Positions 10,486-19,578 of a stretch of DNA of 27,188 nt are shown in pieces; position 1 is the first letter of the stretch, and each line of letters starts with the position of its first letter. The stretch is from Saccoglossus kowalevskii (lineage: Eukaryota > Hemichordata > Enteropneusta > Harrimaniidae). Below the pieces are notes generated by a model that was not told the origin of the DNA, made no database searches, and was given only the letters and a program-made list of their open reading frames with translations. The stretch lies in NCBI RefSeq assembly GCF_000003605.2, contig NW_003140820.1, positions 180,894 to 208,081 on the forward strand, read 5' to 3'. Both the position numbers and the translations under genes were made by a program.

Positions 10486-10588
10486 CATAAAAAGGCTGTG
10501 TTGTGCGTACGGTTCGGTCGGGTCACGTGACAATTGATTGAACTGGGTTCATGCATAAGCAACGAGTGTATTGGAAACGTAGTCAGTC
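10486..10588 (+). promoter_or_regulatory. Candidate core promoter with E-box, TATA-like box and initiator
   Basis: CATAAAAAGG (10486-10495) is TATA-like. GTCACGTGAC (10522-10531) is a perfect 10-bp palindromic E-box of the type bound by USF, Myc/Max or MiT/TFE factors and identical to the lysosomal CLEAR consensus. TCAGTC (10583-10588) matches the metazoan initiator. If transcription starts there, the E-box sits at about -60. The surrounding 10.3-10.9 kb is richer in CpG than its flanks. The exon that follows ends in a consensus donor, which supports the direction. Confidence 0.5.
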
Positions 10589-10647
10589 GGACGTTGCCTG
10601 CTGTATACGAACGAGGAGTGCTGTGTTGTTAGTGACCGTGTGTGTGC

Positions 10648-11551
10648 ATGGCCGCTATACAGGCGCTCTTTTCAACAACCAACGCTGACCAAGTAGGTCA
10701 CCTTCAAAGGACATACCGAACAGTTACGAATTTAAAGGTGAGTAGCTTACCTCCAAAAAACTGCTCCGATTGACGGAGCTTTAAATATTTATCCGAGACG
10801 GCTCGTGTGACGGTATATGTTTGGCTCGTCAGTGTTATGTATGTGTGTTCAACACCTGTTGACGACAGACCTATCGAACGCGCGTTATCGCCTTATATTT
10901 CCATAATATGTAACTGATACACCATGGCAGAGTCACTGTCAAATTTCGGGCGGGGGGGGGGCTCCCTACGACGGAGTGACTGACTGCCTTGGTGTAACCT
11001 TAACGCGCCCATGCCCTGTTCACAGTGAATTTGTTCGGTCACTACCGAATTAAAATTCCTGTATGGATTCCGTCACCAATGGAGTTCGTACACTCCAGGT
11101 GATAATAACCACTTCTGAACTATTAAAAAAATATGCCCAGAACTCACTGAATAAAACGTACGCCGCATTGTGGTTCCAGTCGCTAGTCGTCTTATAATTG
11201 CAAAAACTGCAGGGCAATTATCGTCTTGGAGCAGCTCCAATATTTTTAACACTTCGTTTAATTGTTGGCAAACAAAAGCATCTTTTACTAAAGGCGCCGT
11301 TATACACAAATACAGCACGGATACCATTGAGGTGAGCTCAATGCACACAGGGCTCGATTAAAAGCCCGTGCCACATGAAAAGCTCGATAAAATACCATAT
11401 ACTTTTATTTCAGGGCACGCATACTCAAGACGACAAGAGAACGCCACAGCGCGTGAAATGCAAAGCAACACAACGCGCTCGAGAAACACATTCATCAAAA
11501 TTCGTTCCCAAACCGAGAGATTACTTGCTAACGGAAGCGTTATACAACTAA
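10648..11551 (+). CDS. Candidate two-exon gene for a 75-residue basic protein
   Basis: Exon 1 is 10648-10737. Its ATG has G at +4, and 30 codons end in AAG|GTGAGT, a consensus phase-0 donor. The best nearby acceptor, ACTTTTATTTCAG (ends 11413), opens a phase-0 frame at 11414 that runs 45 codons to TAA (11549-11551). The product begins MAAIQALFSTTNADQVGHLQ, has a Lys/Arg/Gln-rich middle (KRTPQRVKCKATQRARE) and ends KFVPKPRDYLLTEALYN. It has no signal peptide or membrane span, and I do not recognise the family. AATAAA at 11707 would close the transcript. Caution: several other frames are also open over 11155-11560 on both strands because the sequence is poor in stops, so openness is weak evidence. 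The exon may instead or also be the Mab-21 leader. Confidence 0.4.
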
Positions 11552-11706
11552 ACACAGATTAGGCATTATTGAATTAATTCCTATATCTGAGTCGGGATAA
11601 AACAGCCCTAACCTCAAAATGATTAATAATAATAATCCCTTCTAATTTATTTTCGACTTCCAATTCAAATTACAATATTAATGTAATTTCTTGTATATTA
11701 TATCTG

Positions 11707-11712
11707 AATAAA
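11707..11712 (+). terminator. Polyadenylation signal AATAAA
   Basis: A canonical hexamer 155 bases after the stop at 11551. It fits the end of the candidate small gene. In AT-rich DNA this hexamer is also frequent by chance. Confidence 0.35.
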
Positions 11713-11729
11713 AAAATACATTATTTAAA

Positions 11730-13290
11730 ACTAAAGTGGACGAAGATTGGACAATTGTTCAATAAGCTACCTTATTGTGGGTTGAAAACGACACCGCCGT
11801 GCGATAAATCGACCATATCTAAAGAGAAAGGGCAGCATGGACTAAGTTACTTATATCATAAATTAATTCCCATTATATTTAGATAATTATTCTATGTACA
11901 TCCAACATATTTTATTTTCGTTCAGTTTGTGGCTACGTGATATTGTGACATGTTGAAAATAGATCGTGGAAAAAAATGTTAAATAAATATGATTGATATC
12001 ATTGTACGTATTTTATTTATTTGGTACATATGATATTACATGGTGACTTGGTCGGTGTGTAGAATGGGGAAAGTTTGCCAGAGTCACGGTGCTGTGTTCA
12101 GAAACGGAGCCTCACTTACAAATGCGCCGCGTTTAATTAGTTTGCCATTGAATATTGAATTACCAGCGGATTGCGTGATACATATGACGTAATTAATATG
12201 ACGGAAAACATGAGATGTAAAAATATGAAAACCATATTTTAACAATGATTGGTCCAACGGGGTTCAGTTTTCTGTTGACACTTGCATTTTCTTAACGCTT
12301 TTTAACGTACCAAGTCATTAATATTAATTAAATACCAAGTGTTCATTACAATTTACTATTTCCCAACATAGAAAGAATGTTAATTTCGCATAAGTTGAAA
12401 ATGTAAGCATAACAATATGTGTGTTTAACCAGGAAGTGCCGCCATCTGTATGCTACGATCATATTACAATTCGTATGCGTCACAGGCACGGGGAAACATC
12501 TATATAATATTTATTCTGAAACAAATTCAGGGAGCGGCATGCTTGTATTTTATAGTGTTTATTAAATACAATACCGGAAATGCCATCTTTAGATTTGGGA
12601 TGGGATTTTAGCCAAAAAACCAGCTTATTTTAAAATAGCGAACTGATATTTGGAGTCAGTACTACCTACCAGTACTACCTGTTGCTATTTTTGAAGGACT
12701 TTTCATTTTTGTTTGTTTGTTTGTTTGTTTTTAATTGTGGGTACTTGACTTATTGTTTCTATGGTAACATATCCCTTTTTTCAAGTTGTATACGCTGTCG
12801 TATAAGACGGGAGTTCAATAGCAGTACTGTGGTGCGTTTCGTTCTAGCGGGTTTGATGTTGCAGGGATATCCGCTAGATGTGTTTAATTGACTGGTTTGC
12901 GAAAAAAAAAAAAACGTATTCGGTAGGTTTTAATTCAGTGCAAGTTATTATCAGGAAAATAAGTGAAAATACAACCTAGTGAATAGTTAAGTCCTATACA
13001 GATTATGTCCTGCACAAGGGCTCGTCAGTTTAGCTTGGCTTTGGGTTAGTTCGGCGCCACTCATACCACAATTAAATTTGTTTCTTTCTCTTTGTGACAG
13101 TAAAGCGAATCAATCAAATGAAATGAACAATGTTTGATGTTGTTTCCAGCTTCGTGTCATTTAAATGAGGGTCATCAGAGGTTAAGTCGACACTAACAGC
13201 TTGGCTTGGGATACTCGTGCAACATAAAACAAACTGACTGAGTATGGCTACCTTTACGGAATGTCTTAAAAGTTATATTGCCTTGGTGGG
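11730..13290. other. Non-coding sequence
   Basis: AT-rich, no gene seen. It includes a TTTG tetranucleotide run (12706-12732), a 10-bp duplication AGTACTACCT near 12657-12680, and a short MATFTECLKSYIALV frame (13244-13289) that ends at a GTAAGA donor. The last is too short to call. Confidence 0.45.
12755..12768. promoter_or_regulatory. RFX X-box-like site
   Basis: GTTTCTATGGTAAC fits the nematode-type X-box pattern RYYNYYATRRNRAC at every position. RFX factors bind such dyads, often in ciliary genes. One such match is expected by chance in a window of this size, so this is only a candidate. Confidence 0.3.
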
Positions 13291-13359
13291 TAAGAAATTG
13301 TTGCCATGTGACTATTGTTATGCAAATTTTAAAGTATAGCCACGTGACAACAATTCTTA
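13291..13359. repeat. 69-bp inverted repeat containing an E-box
   Basis: The arm 13291-13314 (TAAGAAATTGTTGCCATGTG and on) pairs with 13337-13359 (TAGCCACGTGACAACAATTC and on) with about two mismatches and one gap, around a 22-nt loop holding an octamer, ATGCAAAT. The right arm has CACGTG at 13341. The left arm has the related CATGTG and an X-box half site GTTGCC. It could be a MITE relic or a dyad regulatory element. Confidence 0.6.
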
Positions 13360-15364
13360 ATAATGACGCGTAGCCGAATGCACGTTACGATACCCCGACG
13401 ACACTCGAGCTTAATTCATGAACACACATGCGTTATTCAAGAAGTATGTAAGACCGGTTTCGATTTTCACCGCAAATCACTCACTAATAAGATACGATGA
13501 AATCCATCCAGAGTCACGGGTAATGGCTTCACATGATACCGGTAGCACATCTCTAGTGCGTGGTGTGCCTACAAATGAATTGATATGCTCACGGAGACCG
13601 GCTGGCAACAGTTTGGCATTTTGACAGATTCATAAATCTTCGTCAAAGCCTACGTGCTCTTTATTGGCGACGGCCACATTCCCGTGACACCACCGGCGAC
13701 ACACCAATGAAAATACATTTTTTTACCGATGTGTAGTTGTGTGCTCTATGGGAGTTGGAAAAGCTTTGCCGTGATGATTCACGTACAGCTTGAACTTTCG
13801 AGTCAACGCGAAGCGACTTACAAGATTGTACCAGATTAATTAGTTAGGCCAATCAGAGAGCGGCTTGTTTTTTTACCATTTTCTCGACGTATTAAATCCA
13901 GCCTTGTATATACGCGTGGACACATTCTGTCGGCACTAATCATTGACTACTAGTATACGTTTGTTTAAAATGAAGTCATGTCACAAGCTAATACTGGTTA
14001 TGCGATTCGGTGGCCAGCTAAAATATTTGCGCTAAAGACCCTGACGGATAGCCTCTGTATGATGGACGTACTCACAGTGAAACTAACAAAGTATTAGTTC
14101 ATCCGGTTTCTTTGTAACAAAAAAAGAAAAAAAGCAATAAAAAAAAGCGCTTTTCAAAATATTTTCAGACTCTGGTGCGTAGGAATCCAAATCTATAATC
14201 CACCCTTGAGCGATTTTATTCATAAACGATATACTGAAAGCAGCATAATAAATAAAGCATAATGCGATCTACGAAAAGCTATTTACTAGTATGGCGAGCA
14301 ATATCCATATAATGAGCGATTATATTTTCAATGTCAATGAATTAAAACACGCTATTTTTCATGTATATTAGCTGGGATCAATATTAAAGTAGGGCGACTT
14401 GTAAAAGTCTCGATATAATGCTATAAGTAGCATGGAATGCAAACTCAGTGAATGAGAGTGCGGATGCAGAGCAATGGAAAACGCTGAGTGTGTTTTATTG
14501 ACGATCGATGGATGGTTAGACAAATACCAATCTGGCACGATTTAGATGTGCGGTGTTTGAACTAGATAGCAAGCAAAATGTCATTATTTTGAAATGTAAA
14601 ACCAAATGCACATATACCAGTACAGAAAAAGACCCTTGATCAGATCGGGATGTAATGAATTGTCATTGGTCATGTTAAGTAACGGTAACGTTGACACCCG
14701 TCCTGACCTCTTCATTTCGATGTTTCGTTATATCCAGCGATTGACTCGTTCGGTATTACACGGCAATGTTTTTGACTGAAGGCACCCCGGCCGCCGGTCA
14801 CCTTTGCCATACATACCTACCACTCGGGACTCATAGGCCGCATGAAGTCCTCATGTGAACTTGAAACACCTTGGATTTGGCCATGATCTGAGTTGAGTTT
14901 ATGTGAAGAAAACATGGTCACCGTGGTAACATTATGTTTATTAATGTAATACACGTGACAGTAACAGTGCTACACGCAACGAACTCCCCTAACCATCGAT
15001 TCATAGCACCCGTTCTTTTATGTCACGTGATTTTGTGGCATTTACTCGGTGTCGATCGTCATGGCAACAATACATCCATCAAGATGATTCTTATTTTCTT
15101 ATATCACTAAAAACAGATACAATCGATACGGATCAGCTATGTACCCTGGTCACCATGGCACCAGTTGCTATCAAGTACCACGCGACAAAGTGATTATGAC
15201 CGGATTATGTTGAACCACGTGACTTCTGTGTAAAAAGTCACACAAGGTTACCTCGTTAACGCTGAACATCCGCGCTGTCCCCGGTACCCAATTTGTTTTC
15301 TCGAACTGCCCCAGTTGCGTCACATAGTAGTTTCAGACGTGTAAATTCATATAAGGGTACATTT
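13360..15364. other. Non-coding, motif-rich region
   Basis: No confirmed gene. A 68-codon frame at 13418-13624 has no motif. A CCAAT box (GGCCAATCAG, about 13847-13856) and a TATA-like GTATATAC (about 13907), some 55 bp apart, resemble a core promoter, but what follows is only a 21-codon frame. CpG content is higher than in the flanks. The region holds three E-boxes of the cluster (14952, 15024, 15216) and the X-box-like sites at 14917-15162. Confidence 0.4.
14917..15162. promoter_or_regulatory. Three RFX X-box-like sites
   Basis: GTCACCGTGGTAAC (14917-14930) fits GTNRCC-N2-RGYAAC. ATCGTCATGGCAAC (15055-15068) fits RYYNYYATRRNRAC fully. GTCACCATGGCACC (15149-15162) has one mismatch. They are interleaved with E-boxes at 14952, 15024 and 15216. 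The close grouping is suggestive; each single match is weak. Confidence 0.3.
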
Positions 15365-15706
15365 TAAGGTAGCGAGAAAGGAAAAAATCTTTTTTTCCAA
15401 TATTATTTTTTTGCAGCCGAAAATTCTTATAGCTAAGTAAAAAATCTAAATTTCCTTAGAATATTACTCAAATTGGTGTTTGAAATATATCCAAACAAAC
15501 GAGCACTTCTATGTTTTTGCGTTATGCTTGGCTTTGTGGAGGCTTAGATGAAGTGTACATTTTATTGTTAAACAAATAACTAGCTAGTATGTAAATGTGT
15601 TCCTCCATGTCAATATGTGAAAAACAGAGGTTTTGAATGAGATAACAGAATAACAGAGAAAGAATTCTTTATTCACAAATTTCATAACACCCTTCTCGCT
15701 ACCTTA
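15365..15706. mobile_element. MITE of about 340 bp with 17-bp terminal inverted repeats
   Basis: The left end TAAGGTAGCGAGAAAGG (from 15365) is inverted at the right end as CCCTTCTCGCTACCTTA (to 15706), with one mismatch. The interior is AT-rich and non-coding. If the outer TA is the target duplication, the element would fit a Tc1/mariner-like or PIF-like non-autonomous family; this is inference. Another element starts two bases later. Confidence 0.7.
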
Positions 15707-15707
15707 C

Positions 15708-15836
15708 AGCGCGATGGTCGTCGCGCAGCGCGTGTTCGAATTTCATGTAAATAAACAATGTATTTTACACGCGTTGTATACGTCGCTATGAGTCCCATAT
15801 CGAACAGAACGCGGCACGACGACTGCTGCCCTTTAA
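15708..15836 (+). mobile_element. Palindromic short element B, copy 1
   Basis: About 129 bp, 95% identical by eye to 23232-23358. Ends are imperfect inverted repeats: AGCGCGATGGTCGTCGCGC on the left, and on the right GCGGCACGACGACTGC followed by CCTT. The middle (ATGTAAATAAACAATGTATT) is AT-rich and almost unchanged between copies. TTAA-like ends hint at a piggyBac-type target but are not exact in this copy. It is non-coding and abuts the 15365-15706 element. Confidence 0.75.
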
Positions 15837-17946
15837 ACACCCACACAGTTTTATTCGACCAAAAACGTTGACCCTCCCCTAAAATATCGGACTGGTTAAG
15901 TTAAAACAGTTAAACCAAATACCAAATAACGGCGGCCATTTTTAACACATGGTATACGGTGTGGAAATTCCTAGCAAATATGCTCGACGTATAGGGCGAG
16001 CAAATAATCGTGTAGTCAATTTCAACATTTAGTTTCAAAAAAATAGGTTAACATCAATTCATTGGTCTATGTACTTTTATTCAAAAGATAGTTTTATGAA
16101 TAACTGATAAATACCTTCCCTTATACACTAATTTAGACATGAAATATATTCAGAACTCTTTTTTAAACGATTTTATCACGCATTATGTGTTTTTATAAGT
16201 TTCTACTTTACGCTCTGGAGCATGAATAAAATCAATAGGCAATGACCTAATAAACTATATAACTAGACCCCTTGTATGTACTAGTGTGTCGACTTGTAGA
16301 CATTTAATTTAACATATTCAGTTTAATTTCATTTATTGGATGTCGATGCATCAACTCTATTGAAACAAACTCCCCCGCAGAGCTCCCCAAGGAAATTACC
16401 GTGTCCTTTCTTCTCGTCAACTTATTACATTGTACAAGGCAATAAATATCACCATGGTGAATTTTTTGATCATTTCAAGGACGTTTAAACAGCCTTTAAA
16501 TTTTTCTTTTTTCATTGATATGTGCGCGTCGTGCATCAGCGAAACCAGGATAACCTAGGTGCCGTAAAGAGGTTGCGGTTTTACGACCGTGACGATTGGA
16601 GGTAATGGATTACTAATAATAAAAACATTATTTTGATATTCTTGAAATTTGCTAGATCTCGCTTCGAGATTATAATTTTGAAAATCAACAAGTGCAAGTT
16701 GGTTTGGTAAAATCGGTCACGTGACCGTATAACATCATGGGACGACTGTATGTGAAAAGACCATCATGTATGATATGACGTACAGCTCGGAAAAGTAATG
16801 CTAGGAAAAACAGTCCGTCAGCGGAAGCAGAATACGAATAACGCGGCGACGATTGAAAACTTTTATATTCTGCATTTCCCACACCACTCCCAAATACACA
16901 CAATAAAATAAAACAGCTCAAGTTGTTTATTAATCATGCAAAGGTGTCTATTTTAACGAGCTTCCTGATACAAACAATGGCATCAAACGATGACCCGCCA
17001 TTTAATATAATCCCACTATTATCACACTGTATAGAATACCTACTCGTATACCAGGTTATTATAATAACCTTTGTATAGAAATCAATGTGATGACTGTGAG
17101 ACTGAACAATCCACCTAGAGACGACGACAGTTCACAGGATAGGGCGGGCTACACACGTGATATTACGCTGATATATTGGTTTTGTGTACTAGTATTTAGT
17201 TTAAAAAGCAGCTTATACTACCGTTTATACAATCAATTATCTAATTATCGTTGATTCAGATCTTAAATTCGGGACTTTTCATTTGTTTTTCAAATTAAGG
17301 ATTAATATTATTATTTAGAAAATTAACCTTAAACAGGTTAAGATAATACATCACCAGTTTAGCGCGATTTCGTGTATACACCATTTCAGAATAGTTTTCC
17401 TTCCTATTTATTATGATTGTAAATAGACCGATTGATTTAATTCAATTCTTGCCAATAAAAAAAGGACCGTGAGTGAAAACGTCAATTTTGCCGTACGCAA
17501 TAAAATCATGACAATGTGTCGAGAACAATACGTCATAAGATAAGATGCTCTTTCAGTACAGAGAACGGTACCAAACATATTTGTGTTTATTGAGGCGGAG
17601 CTGTGGCAACAACCACACCACTAGCTGTGAGCCTGGTGTTCGGTGGTTGAAGTCTCAACTGGAAACAAATTCTCCATAGACGATAACATTTGAAAAGCAG
17701 GTTTATATTACGCATATGATCAATGAGTCCCGAGACCAAAATGTTACAGGGAAAAACAGCTCAGTTTGACAATAGAATAGTGACACTGTCAATTTTTAAT
17801 TAAAAGAAGTAAAATAAAGTAGTCACGATGCTTAGTCATAGCATGAACAAAGGAGGTCAGAGAAACTGAAGTCCCACTAGTCGTCGTCCGGTGTTGATAA
17901 ACACGCACCATCGTTTGCCAACAGATCCCTTTTTATACAATATTAT
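15837..17946. other. Non-coding sequence, no gene seen
   Basis: AT-rich sequence with two E-boxes of the cluster (16718, 17154) and a TCACCATGGTGA palindrome near 16450. The open frame at 16685-16921 (minus) has no motif and is probably spurious. Confidence 0.5.
17053..17070. repeat. Perfect 18-bp palindrome AGGTTATTATAATAACCT
   Basis: The two 9-bp halves equal the outermost bases of the 5542-5671 MITE ends joined head to head. Weaker symmetry extends to TATAC on both sides. It may be the product of near-complete internal deletion of that MITE, or coincidence in AT-rich DNA. Confidence 0.5.
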
Positions 17947-18073
17947 ACCAGCTGCACAGTCACTTGGGGGCTGAAAATAAATAAATACTAATTTTTATAT
18001 ACGTATAGCGGATGATTTTTTTTTTTAAATTAGTATTTATTGATTTTCAGCCCCAAGTGACTGTGACCAGCTG
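17947..18073. mobile_element. hAT-type MITE with 8-bp target duplication
   Basis: The 111-bp element at 17955-18065 is flanked on both sides by ACCAGCTG (17947-17954 and 18066-18073). The terminal inverted repeats begin CACAGTCACTTGGGG and extend about 40 bp with one extra G and one substitution. The arms close over a short AT-rich loop. An 8-bp duplication with terminal CA...TG is the hAT superfamily hallmark. There is no transposase, so it is non-autonomous. Near-identical arms and a perfect duplication suggest a fairly recent insertion. Confidence 0.85.
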
Positions 18074-18322
18074 TACCCTTAATAAGCTAAGCTGTCCAAT
18101 CATTGTTTCAGCAAACAAAACAAAATGTTCTACTCTGTTCGTGTTGCACTGTCGAGCTGAATCGATTTCCGCTGTAAGAAGTTGAAATTAGTCGACACTA
18201 GTTGCATTAAACAGTTTCGTCACGATTCTCATATGTGCACAATACATTACAGTTTGGAAGTCAAGCGTGGTACCCAAATCCTATAAAAGAATGACACGAA
18301 GTGTCGATATCGTTTTGATCTG

Positions 18323-18397
18323 TAGTCGTCCGTCAATGAAATATTATGTATTTGAAATAGTATACTATATTTCAAATGACGAACGACTAGACGACTA
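18323..18397. repeat. Imperfect 75-bp palindrome
   Basis: Outer arms TAGTCGTC (18323-18330) and GACGACTA (18390-18397) enclose a stronger dyad, ATTTGAAATA...TATTTCAAAT (18350-18378). It could be an old foldback element. No coding content. Confidence 0.5.
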
Positions 18398-18462
18398 AAT
18401 ACAGTGGTCAGCGACAATGCCTTCACCCAAATACTCCATATTGACTTCACAGAAGCACTTCA

Positions 18463-18478
18463 TCACTAGAGGGCGCGA
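18463..18478 (+). promoter_or_regulatory. CTCF-like motif
   Basis: TCACTAGAGGGCGCGA matches the bilaterian CTCF core (CCASYAGRKGGCRC) except at its first base. It lies about 1 kb upstream of the Mab-21 exon. A weaker relative, TCCCAGAGGGCGCAA, is at 24744-24758. Confidence 0.35.
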
Positions 18479-18479
18479 C

Positions 18480-19485
18480 TTTTAGGAATAATGTATTGTA
18501 GTGTTTTGTACGACACGAAATCGATAACGGTACACTCAGTGTGGTAGTGTTCCAAATGATCTCAGTCTTTTGAATACCGATCTGCACTAATTAAAGTCTT
18601 TCAAAAATCCGATGAAAATAGGGAACGATGTTGAATTGATTCGGTTGACAAAAAAACACCATCTTCGGTTGTTCAGTATTTGGACAGATCTTTTGATACA
18701 GAGTAGAATGAGCGGTAACAATAAGTAATATGTTTGTAGAGTCCGGAATCTGCATCCTGAAGTGTGATATACACGTCTAATGAGCCATGAACTCCGACGA
18801 ACAGCAATTTAAATTAGGTAGACATGTCACGTGACACATCAGGTTATGAAAATCAAATTCAATGTCCATGTCCGTATAATGGCGCTGGAGCAAAATATTC
18901 ATCTCCGCAGAATACATAACTGTTCGTTCCCATTGCCCACTAGATTATCTCACAAAGGAAAATCCGAGAACAGTTTTCACTTTGAATGACGTTGTTTCGA
19001 CCTATATACGTAATTTTTAAGAAACTTGTCACCATATAATACTTTGGACTGTGCACAACATTCGCGAATAAAACAAGCAACAGACTTTTAATGAGTTCGA
19101 CCTTGTATGTACACATTGTCAAGGAAAACGCTTCAAAACAATTAAAAAATCCGCCACCGCGTTCATAAAATGACTCATTACCGATGTGCTCGTAACTACA
19201 CAGTTTTTAAACAATCGCCAATATTGTAGAGCTACTAGTATTTAATTCATCTCTTTAAAATGAGTGACTATATATCCATTTTAATAAGGTGCGTGCTAAA
19301 TAAACGCATGAGTTAACACGTGATTGATAGGTCGTTCTATTAATATAACGTTCACCACGGCATCCCGCCGTTCAAGTGTTAACACTTTTGTAAATTGTAT
19401 TGGAGACCAACGCATAATTCCGCAAGCGTACCTCTTCGCGCTTGCCTCGGTCAATTTAACACCGTTTTGTATTGTGTTCTTTTAG
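18480..19485. other. Non-coding sequence directly upstream of the Mab-21 exon
   Basis: No gene seen. It contains two E-boxes (18828 and 19317) and ends in a strong pyrimidine-rich acceptor. It may be the end of an intron or a proximal promoter. Confidence 0.4.
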
Positions 19486-19578
19486 GCTGCGTGTGTTACC
19501 GTGACTGGTGAAGGGATGGTGTGACTCTGAAGAAGAAAAGTACTCCACAACTTCACACTGAAAGAGGAACTTGTAAAC
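19486..19578 (+). other. 5' untranslated part of the Mab-21 exon
   Basis: This starts after the acceptor at 19484-19485 and runs to the ATG at 19579. An in-frame TGA at 19528-19530 rules out an N-terminal extension of the main frame within this exon. Confidence 0.5.

Larger units (their letters stand above)
13341..19322 (+). promoter_or_regulatory. Cluster of eight CACGTGAY E-boxes
   Basis: CACGTG occurs at 13341, 14952, 15024, 15216, 16718, 17154, 18828 and 19317, plus 10524 in the promoter. All nine are followed on the + strand by A and then C or T. Three lie in perfect GTCACGTGAC (10522, 16716, 18826). The 16718 site is inside a 14-bp palindrome, CGGTCACGTGACCG (16714-16727), and the 18828 site is inside TGTCACGTGACA (18825-18836). 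For this base composition about one CACGTG would be expected over the interval by my rough estimate. Such sites bind bHLH-ZIP factors (USF, Myc/Max, MITF/TFEB). Confidence 0.5.
10738..19485 (+). other. Possible 8.75-kb first intron of the Mab-21 gene
   Basis: The donor GTGAGT at 10738 and the acceptor TTGTATTGTGTTCTTTTAG ending at 19485 are the strongest same-strand pair around the Mab-21 gene. Joining them would make the 10.58-10.74 kb exon a 5' leader. The ATG at 10648 would then head a 42-codon upstream ORF ending at TGA 19522-19524, ahead of the Mab-21 start at 19579. The alternative is a separate promoter near 19.3 kb, where an E-box (19317) and AT-rich TATA-like words also occur. Confidence 0.35.

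Noticed and set aside
11073-11555. Open frames on both strands, including a minus-strand frame with QQLNEVLKILELLQDDNCP
   Set aside because: The segment is simply poor in stop codons. No start, splice or domain evidence separates the frames, so only the phase-matched + strand exon 11414-11551 was kept, at modest confidence.
13244-13289. Short initial-exon candidate, MATFTECLKSYIALV, ending at a GTAAGA donor
   Set aside because: Only 15 codons. Joining it to the 19486 acceptor gives a stop after a few residues, and the donor abuts a hairpin repeat. Too little to call.
13418-13624. 68-codon + strand open frame
   Set aside because: No recognisable motif, and no supported promoter, splice or poly(A) context nearby.
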